A stretch of 62,000 nt of DNA from Chrysomallon squamiferum (lineage: Eukaryota; Mollusca; Gastropoda; Neomphalida; Peltospiridae), in assembly GCA_012295275.1 (NCBI GenBank), contig CM022673.1:17951310-18013309 (forward strand), written 5' to 3'. Made by a program: the position numbers and the translations under genes. Positions 54,310 through 62,000 of this stretch are shown here, piece by piece. The notes under the pieces were generated by a model. It was not told where the DNA came from. It made no database searches and saw only the letters and a list, made by a program, of their open reading frames with translations. Every line of letters begins with the position of its first letter. Position 1 is the stretch's first letter.

Positions 54310-56238
54310 ATAACAAGTAACGCAGGTTAAAATACAAAGCTTTTATTGGTAATAAAATAGTTAGCACTCTGCATCAGACATGCATTTGAGTTTACAAACA
54401 AAACAATTGAATGCTATAAAATAATTAAGAAAAACAAAACAAAAAAAAAGATAGAAAAAATGAAATAATTTAAAAAAAAACAAAAGAAAATACATATAAA
54501 ATAATTATTTCATAATAATAAAAATAAATGTTGACATACACGATAACAACAACAATATTAATAATAACAATAATAATGATATTAAAATTAAAAATTAAAT
54601 TGAAATGAATTGAATGAAAAATAAGTTTGTAATAAAATAACAAAAATCTGATCTAAGAGTTTAAATCCATCAAAATAAACATATAACAAAATAACTATAA
54701 ATTTAATAAAAAAAACAACATGCACAAATGACTTCTCATAAATATCTCTAATAAACAAAAACCCAAAAAAAAAAAAAAAAAAATTAAATAAATAAATAAA
54801 TAAAATAAAAATAAAAAAGATGGAAACAAATCAGAATAATATACAAATTATTATACATATTAATTCATATTTTTATTCTTCCCAAAATGGTTGAAAAAAG
54901 ACCAAACATTAGGCTATATTAAAATATCTAAAAATCTAATTAAATCAATTTTATTAACACAGAGATTTTTTTCAATTCATCCATCCTGGAGACAACTAAC
55001 ATCAGATACACATTCTAATTCTAGTCTGTTTCTAATCTAATCAAGTGTACTAATTAATATAAGCACTAATAATTTTTATTAACAATGGCATAAAAATACA
55101 TAAATACTTCATCATTTTTATGGTTTTAACATTTCACCAATGTCAGTCATTCTGAGCAGGGGGGTGATATTCTTTCAAATCACCCCCCTCAAGACCTGCA
55201 CCTATAGCATTAAGTCAGAAACAAGAATGACATTAACTAAAATTTAAAAAATATTTGTATTACAAAGGCCTAAGATACCAAGATATTGTTTTATTTCCTC
55301 CAGACAGCAAAATCTTTTACAATCACAGATACCTTAATTAAAACATTACTTGCATATGTCAAACATCACATTTTGTGACAATCTAATTGTTTCTCCTTCA
55401 TTTTGAAAAATAAAACAAATCTGCATGGTTTTGAGTAAATCATTTAAATTTAACTATTAATATTATAATCACTATTATATACATGCATACATACATACAT
55501 ATACAAACATACATAGTCACTTACACAAACATACATGTATGCTTATATGTACTGTGTACATCACAAGAAAGTAAAGAGCCAAAAATGTGCAAGATGAACT
55601 TGTGTACATAATTCAGGCACAGTTAACTAGAACAATTCAATATTTTACTATATGTGTCTACTTCAGTAATACTGGAAAGAAAAAACAAAACAATGTAATT
55701 TATGAAATACTATATAAAAAAATAAAAAAATAAAATAAAAATAAATAAATAATTGAACAAATTAATAATAGTAATAAAAGTATCTCTTTTAAGAATTTTA
55801 TTCTAACAAAATACTTTTTAACATTTTTAACTAATCACTGATTTTGGTTATCTGAATGAAAATACATTTTTTAAAAGCATCCAAAAACTAAAGCATTAGA
55901 TTGTGAAAAATATACTCACATTCCAACTAAGGCAATACTTTTATAATTATAACATGAAATATTTGTTATTATAACTTAGATATTTAGAAACTATAAAATA
56001 AATTCTTGGAGTTTAGACAAACCTGATATCCTGATCAAACTAATCTGAAAATATTTCTAATTAAAAAATAAACAAACATGATTCCTCATTTATACAATTA
56101 AAAATATTTTCAAAACATTTCAAACTTTTCTTTAGTACCATCTAAATTATAGCTTTTTCTTGTTTTCTTATCAGCATGTCTGTCATATCACTGTATTTAA
56201 TGACATGTTTTATCAAAAACACGATGTGATTAAAATTT

Positions 56239-56269
<31 letters not shown>

Positions 56270-57110
56270 TTCAGAATACTTTATAGTATCTTTACAAACT
56301 GGAATACTTTGTTCACAAAAAAAAAAAAAAAAATAGCAGGTGAACATCCACCAAATATGTACCTCACAAAAAATTGTTTTTTCTATCTCCAGAATTACAA
56401 TACCATTTCCCATAAAACAGATTTTTTTGTTCATGATGAAATTTAAAAAGAAAGTTACATGAAGTACACTGTACATGTACATCAATAATTCTGACATATT
56501 AAACAAGAGAAACAAATTTAAAGTTTTAAGTGACCTTTAACCTCTGATTAACATCTTAGAGACTGAAACTACATTGTTTTTAAAACCATAAACAGTGACA
56601 TACCCATCATGTCAGCACCACTCTACATTTCTGTCTAATCCTCTTTCCCTTGTTCTTTGTGAACTAATCAGAAAAGATAATCACAACAATGAATCAAGTA
56701 ATCTCAGCTAATTTACTAAAGATGTTGTTATTAAAAAAAACCTCTTTCACAAATATCAGAAACAAGAAATAATTTTTCTGTTGATTATTATTATGTTAAA
56801 CAAACAAACAAACAAAAAACTACCCAAAACCAAAGACAGTGTATATATGGCACAACATGTAGGTAAAAAAAGTAAAAAAACAAAAAGAAAAGAAAAAGCA
56901 ACTGTTATTAAAATACAGTTTTTGTTTGAACAAAAAAACATTTTGCTGCTCATATATTTCACATTTGTCTTTTTGTCCATCCAATCATAAACACGTCCAC
57001 TGAATTCAGTAGTTTGGTAATTTCTTTGTTTAATGTCTGAGAGTGTGATAGATATTGAATACTCATTTCTACATTACAAAAAGTAGGTTCTTTACAAAAG
57101 AAAATTTAGA
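54310..57110. other. AT-rich DNA downstream of HIKESHI, no gene seen
   Basis: A-rich low complexity over 54420-54830 and two long poly-A runs near 56250-56268 and 56318-56333. One isolated GC-rich hairpin at 55158-55189 is listed separately. Confidence 0.6.
55158..55189. other. Perfect 11-bp GC-rich inverted repeat
   Basis: AGGGGGGTGAT (55158-55168), a 10-nt loop, then ATCACCCCCCT (55179-55189). It stands alone in very AT-rich DNA. Confidence 0.9.
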
Positions 57111-57114
57111 TTAT

Positions 57115-57131
57115 TTTATTTAAAATTTATT
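57115..57131 (-). promoter_or_regulatory. Possible HIKESHI polyadenylation signals
   Basis: Two AATAAA hexamers on the minus strand (57120-57115 and 57131-57126), about 415-430 nt after the stop codon. They are the first such hexamers I find downstream. Hexamers are common by chance in AT-rich DNA. Confidence 0.3.
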
Positions 57132-57544
57132 TTTGCAAAAAAACAAAAAAACTTCGGACAACCTCCAACCCTCTCTTCAGTTTTCCCCCATTACAATAAC
57201 ATTATATGACTAACACTTAATTCTGCCTTTAACAAAGATAAACAATGACATTAAAATACTTCACAGTATGCAACATCAATAATAATAGTGAAAGCAATGA
57301 GTCAAGGGACACAACTCTTGAAACAATTAACAAACATCTGATAAAGGTGAAATAAATAAACTGACTTTTTGTCTTAAATATAACAGATCTGGTGATTAAT
57401 GAAGGGACGGAATGATGGATGGAAGGACAAATAAAGAACAAAATAGTGACTGTCATGTGTTTTCTTAGAGAAATACATGAGAAGTTACAACTTGATTTTT
57501 TTTTATGATTATCAACACCAGTCATGTAAACAACAGAAGTAAAA

Positions 57545-57864
57545 TTATGATCGCCAAAAGTACGGGTTTTGTTGTAGTCGTCTTTGAAAGTTCTGGAACC
57601 AGGTTTGAAGAGTACTGAGAGGAATGTAAGTCTCTGTCGGGTTTGGTGTCATCTGAGCCTGAGTTGTAGTAAATGATGAACAGTAATTGACAAAATTTTC
57701 CAACATTTTTTGTGAAAATTCCATAAATGGCTCCACAGTTGAGGTTGCTGCCAGCGTAGTTGGAGTCTGCTGCGCTAGCTGTGCTAATGGCTCCACTGAA
57801 ATACCTATCTGCGCCAGGTGAGACGGCTGCTGTCCAAACAAATTCTGCTGCAGTTTGTTATCCG
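57545..57864 (-). CDS. HIKESHI: HIKESHI exon 4 with stop
   Basis: Acceptor TATTCAG. The split codon becomes Ala89, then [12 protein letters not shown] and the conserved C-terminal domain to NPYFWRS and a TAA stop at 57547-57545. The frame is open 16 nt further upstream, but that part is intronic. Confidence 0.96.
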
Positions 57865-60267
57865 CTGAATAAATAACCACAATAATGTTTACAGTTTACA
57901 TATTTGTTTTGTGAACACTTTTTTAATAACAATAATAATAATATAAAGGGTCATCATAAATCCTTGCGCAATTTTAATTTTTTTATAACTTCTGATTTAT
58001 GCAAAGGATGAGAGAAGAATTTTTTTTATTTTTAAGTAACTTTATTGTTGAGTTTCTTAATTCTCATAACCACTGACATTATGGATACAAATTGTGATAT
58101 AATTCGTGATGTTTTAGAAATAAATTTTGTAACTGATTTTCTGTTATATCAACATTAAATATTAAGTAATATTTATAGCTTGTACCATTAACAATCTTAT
58201 AAAAATTCAAAAGACTTTGACTTTCTGTCTGAGACAAACAAACATTTCAGTACTGGACAAATTTAAATTACATGATATCAGTATATTTGGAAAGGCACAC
58301 AAAACCAGCATGGTAGGTTGTCATTTCCGCAGCAAAAATTAGTTTAATTTTAAAATTTGGTTTCATTAAAAATATTCATAGTGGACAAAAAGTTATAGAA
58401 CTAAATACTAAGAATCAATCTTTTGTACGTGATGACTGCATTAATTAAATGTTCAGGAGCAAAAATCATAAAGAAATTTGTTAATCTTTAAAAGATTTAT
58501 AACAATTTTGGGATTTTGCAAATACTGAATGTTAAAATAAGAAAGAACTTTAAATTAATGACAAGATTATAAGACTCTAAATTAATTAAAAATGTGATAC
58601 TGTTTTACATTCACGACAACACAAACACCAAACCAGCTTTACATGACTTACTGTAAGTGTTATGATGCTGTTCAAGCTTTACCCTGTCCTGCAGTATGTT
58701 GTACATCAAAACGTTATTAAGTTCACTTCTTAAACATAGTAACTGTTATATTACCTGGCTTCAGTTTAGAGATCTTGAATATTGCACTAGGTTTTGTGTT
58801 AGTGATATGACCTAGAAGTAACCATGATGACCCCTCTGGACTTGGCCACGAAAAGTATACTAGAACAAAAAAAAGAACTAAATAAATAAATAAAAATTAA
58901 AATGAAAAAAATAAAAAAAGATATATATATATATATTTACATACACAAACGATCCCACTTCATATAATTTTCATGTTTCCATTTTTCCATTTTTCCATTT
59001 AAAAAAAATTAAGTTAACATATTTTTTTTAAATTCTCTGAAAGCTGCTAACAGAGGGACCTTCTTCTTTTTGGAGGAGGTAACATTTTTGGCAGTCCTGA
59101 CTATTTGAAATAGCAGTTTTATTTAAAGGAGATTTTACCAAATTTAAAAAATAAATACTCTCAAGTATAAAGAAAAACTGAAAAATAAAAGATATAGTAT
59201 TGAAATAAGAATATTCAATAACTAATTGTTCAGAAAGGCTATCATAAAATAACAAACATCTAGTGTTACTTCAACAAAAAATTAACGAAAATAAAGAAAA
59301 ATAAAATAATAATAATGATAATAATAATAAAATTATTTATAACTGAAATAATGTTTTTGATGTCTGACTTAAAAGTTTTTAATTTAAAATTAAAAAAAAT
59401 AATGATTATACTATGAAATTAATTTGAATGCTCATTTTAAAAACTATTTTTTGTTAAGCCCCCTCAGTTACCAGCTCCACCAAGTTCCTGTGGAAATGGT
59501 GTCTGTCCAGTCATGAAGACAACAACATGGTTGATGTTGTCAGCATCAGGTATGTTGAAAAGAAATTCTGTTTCAGACAACTGATTTACATCTGTCTGTA
59601 CCTGAAATATAAGCATCATTGTTAGTTACACCTTTGTCATAAAATAAAATCATTAATGCTGACCTGATAGAACATTAACAAAGAGAGGAATAGAACTGAA
59701 TGTCAACATGTTTTTCCTAACTGGAATGATACAGAGAAAAGATATAGGGAAACGGAACTGAGCTTCATATTATGATCAAGTTTGGTATTAATCGTTAAAA
59801 GCTTAGAATTTAGGTTCATTATACACATCTTTTGTTTTGTTCATTTATTACTATAATTTATGAGGAAAATGAAGATGTCATAACATTCATTCCTTAATAA
59901 GAGTATGTCAGACAGATCAAGAAATGGTGTAAACATTTTAAAATACATAGAAAATGAACGTAATGGCAGAAATTCTTAAACAAGACAAACGCTTTTATTC
60001 ATTTATTTATTTATTTTATTTTGTTATAGTGTCAATTTTAATCAACCACGAAACAATGATATTATAAAAGTATTAAAAACACATTGTTAATATCAACATT
60101 TGAAGATTCAAGGCCAATATTTTGGTATTTAGTCGCGAGGCTTTTAGTTTTAAACAGGTGCGCTAGACCATAACGCGTACTTTTTATTTTGTCGAGATAC
60201 ATATAAAATTTACCATGCTTACAAGTTTTATACTTACAAGTCTTCCTGCTACAATCAAGCCAAACAT
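57545..60267 (-). CDS. HIKESHI: Hikeshi, Hsp70 nuclear import carrier (complete, four exons)
   Basis: Carries Hsp70 into the nucleus during heat stress by binding FG-repeat nucleoporins; cytosolic and nuclear. Exons 60267-60238, 59601-59472, 58859-58755 and 57864-57545 join in frame to 585 nt, i.e. 194 aa plus stop (human 197 aa). Alignment from memory to the human protein is continuous: [10 protein letters not shown] start, [68 protein letters not shown] end. Val54, the position altered in a human leukoencephalopathy variant, is conserved. All introns are GT-AG (636, 612 and 890 bp). An in-frame TGA at 60285-60283 supports the chosen start. Head-to-head with the PGP-like gene. Confidence 0.96.
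58755..58859 (-). CDS. HIKESHI: HIKESHI exon 3
   Basis: Acceptor TTCTAG; 105 nt completing Val54 and giving [18 protein letters not shown] onward to ISKLKP. Ends one base into a codon, before donor GTAATA. Confidence 0.95.
59472..59601 (-). CDS. HIKESHI: HIKESHI exon 2
   Basis: Acceptor TTTCAG; starts [16 protein letters not shown]. Ends one base into the codon for Val54, before donor GTAACT. Confidence 0.95.
60100..60195 (-). repeat. Possible decayed tRNA-like SINE in HIKESHI intron 1
   Basis: On the minus strand, TTATGGTCTAGCGCACCTGT, then a TCGCGA segment and GGCCTTGAATC, resemble in order the A-box, anticodon-arm and B-box parts of a tRNA-derived SINE head. Too decayed to be a tRNA gene. 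Confidence 0.25.
60238..60267 (-). CDS. HIKESHI: HIKESHI exon 1 (10 codons)
   Basis: Encodes [10 protein letters not shown]. The donor GTAAGT (60237-60232) is consensus and the phase is 0. Confidence 0.93.
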
Positions 60268-60450
60268 TCTGATCCAGATAATTCAAATACTTTAGTCAAT
60301 ACGAATATCGCTTAACATTGTGCACAAAACTGTCGAAACTGCTATCGAACATTCGGAAGTTTGTTTTGCTAAGGGAGATAATTCAATGACGAAAGATTAT
60401 ACAGTTAAAAACCAAATGCAAATGTACTCTGTAAAAACAAATACCCCCCG

Positions 60451-60467
60451 ACACACACACACAAGCG

Positions 60468-60501
<34 letters not shown>
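60451..60501. repeat. (AC)n-(GC)n-(AC)n tract, Z-DNA-prone
   Basis: (AC)n broken by AA, then six GC units, then about 13 AC units: about 50 bp of nearly pure alternating purine-pyrimidine sequence. Confidence 0.93.
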
Positions 60502-60873
60502 ACATCTAATAATAAAAAAGAAAATAATTATAGACGATTAAACTTGCCGAATAATATAAATTATATAATATAATATAATATATAATTTAAAGATAGAGTA
60601 TATAATAAATAGAAATAAAACATGCTCAGTTATATGCTGCTTAAATAATACGGGATGCACTAAATAATGATGATATTGATGATGATGATGGTGATTGTGA
60701 TGCTGATAATGATAATAATGTTTTATCGTTGATTGTAGTCTGAATTAAGAATACAGTCTAAAAATAAAATAAAAGGTGTGCAATTTGTATTAAGTTTATA
60801 CAAAATTATATTATTTATGTAAATTAATGTTCACTTGGATGTTTCACAAAAATAATTTTAATAAATAAATAAA

Positions 60874-60874
<1 letters not shown>

Positions 60875-60929
<55 letters not shown>
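60875..60929. repeat. (TTA)n microsatellite in the shared promoter region
   Basis: About 18 units, about 160 bp upstream of the PGP-like start codon. Confidence 0.97.
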
Positions 60930-60930
<1 letters not shown>

Positions 60931-61003
60931 CTGAAACAGCCAAAACTATTTTCAAGGTAGTGTACTTTAAAATTGCAATTCCTTCGTGAATCCCACAACA
61001 AAA

Positions 61004-61042
61004 ATGATGCGGTGCGCAGTATCTAACTGTAACGTGTCGTAA
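61004..61042 (+). other. Small upstream ORF in the PGP-like 5' leader
   Basis: ATGATG opens a 12-codon frame (MMRCAVSNCNVS) that stops 44 nt before the main ATG in another frame. It matters only if transcription starts upstream of it. Confidence 0.4.
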
Positions 61043-61086
61043 AATATCTTCTAGAAAAGAAGAAAACAAATTAAAAATTTTGTCAT

Positions 61087-61165
61087 ATGGCATGCAAAAA
61101 ACTCGATAAAACATCAGCAAATGAACTTTTAAAATCCACTGATAGTTTCCTTTTTGACTGTGACG
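61087..61165 (+). CDS. PGP: PGP-like exon 1
   Basis: Encodes MACKKLDKTSANELLKSTDS then FLFDCD and the first base of the motif I glycine. Donor GTTTGT is weak but the junction restores DCDGVLW. Confidence 0.88.
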
Positions 61166-61691
61166 GTTTGTATAATTTTAAATAGTAGTTTCTGTTATTT
61201 GTGAAATTAACCGTTATAATTAAAAACTGGTAGAAATAACGATTTCTTTCTTTATTTTTTTTCTTTATTATTACCATTTTAAAAAAAAAAAATTTTTATT
61301 TTATTTTATTTTTTTTTTTTTATTATTGGCTGTGTTGACTGATATAATAACTGTGTAAAAGATTATTAAATAGTCTACATTTCAGGTGTATTATGGGATG
61401 GAAAAGGAGCTATTAGTGGTAGCCTCGAAACGGTTAATAAACTTTTAGCAAAGGCAAGTAAGTAAACAGTATTAAATAAATAAGTAAACAAGAGAGAGAG
61501 AGATCAAATAATGGAGTAGACAAATATTACAAAATACATGACATGACTAAAATATTATTAGAAACATATGGTTGTTGTTGTTATTTTATTTTTTTCAGGG
61601 TAAAAGGGTTCTTTATGTGTCTAACAACAGCACAAATACCAGAGAAGAATATGTTAAAAAATGTCAGAAATTTGGTTACAAACCTGAACCA
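61087..61691 (+). CDS. PGP: Phosphoglycolate / glycerol-3-phosphate phosphatase-like, 5' part
   Basis: HAD-superfamily phosphatase of the PGP/PDXP (4-nitrophenylphosphatase-like) family, a cytosolic enzyme that removes phosphate from small metabolites such as 2-phosphoglycolate or glycerol 3-phosphate. Exons 61087-61165, 61386-61453 and 61599-61691 join in frame to 80 codons. HAD motif I is FDCDGVLWDG, with nucleophile Asp24 and acid/base Asp26. Motif II is YVSNNS, with Ser57. TREEYVKKCQKFGYKPEP follows, as in the family. The family usually has about 300 residues, so the cap domain and motifs III and IV lie past base 62000. An in-frame TAA at 61072-61074 supports the start. PGP fits slightly better than PDXP by eye; the two cannot be separated here. 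Confidence 0.9.
61386..61453 (+). CDS. PGP: PGP-like exon 2, ending at a GC donor
   Basis: Acceptor TTTCAG; encodes VLWDGKGAISGSLETVNKLL then AK. Only ending at AAG before GCAAGT (GC donor) keeps the frame into exon 3. Confidence 0.85.
61599..61691 (+). CDS. PGP: PGP-like exon 3
   Basis: Acceptor TTTTTTTCAG; 31 codons, GKRVLYVSNNSTNTREEYVK to KPEP. The donor GTACGC at 61692 is the likely end: it is in phase 0 and the next codons (VRFRHSIYLF) no longer look like the family. The 3' border is less certain than the others. Confidence 0.83.
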
Positions 61692-61765
61692 GTACGCTTT
61701 AGACATTCTATTTATTTATTTATTATTTATATCTCTATAAAAGAAAGTATCTCCACGAAGTAATT

Positions 61766-61810
<45 letters not shown>

Positions 61811-62000
61811 CCATACACAAAATACCCGAATGAATCTAATATATAGTTTTAAAGTACATTCATTTGATACTTTTAAATTAACTAAAACTAATATAAACAA
61901 GAGAACTGATATAAACACCAGAACAAAACAAAATAAAATTAATTTCTTCAGAACGACATCGCGTGTTCGGCGCATGCATCGGCATTCTACCTAAACAGCA
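61692..62000 (+). other. PGP-like intron 3 (partial) with (AC)n
   Basis: Intronic, holding an (AC)n microsatellite at about 61770-61809. No further exon is seen before the window ends. Confidence 0.7.

Larger units (their letters stand above)
60268..61086. promoter_or_regulatory. Probable bidirectional promoter region, HIKESHI / PGP-like
   Basis: The 819 bp between two divergent start codons must hold both 5' UTRs and probably both promoters. It contains an alternating purine-pyrimidine tract at 60451-60501, (GAT)n-like units near 60667-60720 and (TTA)n at 60875-60929. No TATA box or CpG island stands out. Confidence 0.5.

Noticed and set aside
60100-60195. Possible tRNA gene in HIKESHI intron 1
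   Set aside because: Box-like motifs are present in order, but the stems do not pair and the B-box is degenerate. At most an old SINE head.
61004-61080. MMRCAVSNCNVS in the PGP-like leader looked like the first residues of a THAP zinc finger
   Set aside because: A stop follows at once and continuing needs a frame change, and no C-x2-H half is found in place. Treated as a small upstream ORF.

Overview
The window is nuclear DNA of an animal, most likely a mollusc. Its genes have introns, it is strongly AT-rich, and it carries an unusual load of micro- and minisatellites. Three conserved animal genes can be read from exon structure and protein motifs. Degenerate copies of what looks like a mollusc-type SINE central block (18588-18668, and weaker at 35585-35690) support the molluscan guess, but the species cannot be named.

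Left end (1-4057, minus strand): the 5' coding half of an atypical soluble guanylate cyclase. Three coding exons (3377-4015, 2217-2372, 595-797) encode a complete H-NOX heme domain and the start of the following HNOBA/PAS-like region. The coiled coil and cyclase catalytic domain lie beyond base 1. A 39-bp minisatellite fills the intron right up to the splice donor at 594.

Middle (about 4.1-57.5 kb): no coding exon that I recognise. The stretch is AT-rich single-copy DNA mixed with (CA)n, (GA)n, (AAT)n and (GATA/GTAT)-type arrays, at least eight minisatellites, SINE-like remnants and one dispersed repeat fixed to the end of a (CT)n tract. Part of it may be the 5' intron of the cyclase gene, because the first coding exon begins at a splice acceptor. 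Weak candidate 5' exons are noted near 11188 and 24525.

Right end (57.5-62.0 kb): two genes head to head. On the minus strand is a complete four-exon HIKESHI gene (194 aa; the nuclear import carrier for Hsp70). On the plus strand is the 5' end of a HAD-family phosphoglycolate/glycerol-3-phosphate phosphatase (PGP-like), with three exons visible and the rest beyond base 62000. Their start codons are 819 bp apart, so they probably share a promoter region, which contains a Z-DNA-prone (CA)n-(GC)n-(AC)n tract. The phosphatase gene has a convincing GC-AG intron.

I found no undescribed multi-gene system, no CRISPR array, no intact transposon, and no RNA gene that I would stand behind. The points most worth checking are the cyclase's predicted oxygen-sensing heme pocket, the GC-AG intron, the splice-site-abutting satellites and the (CT)n-linked repeat.
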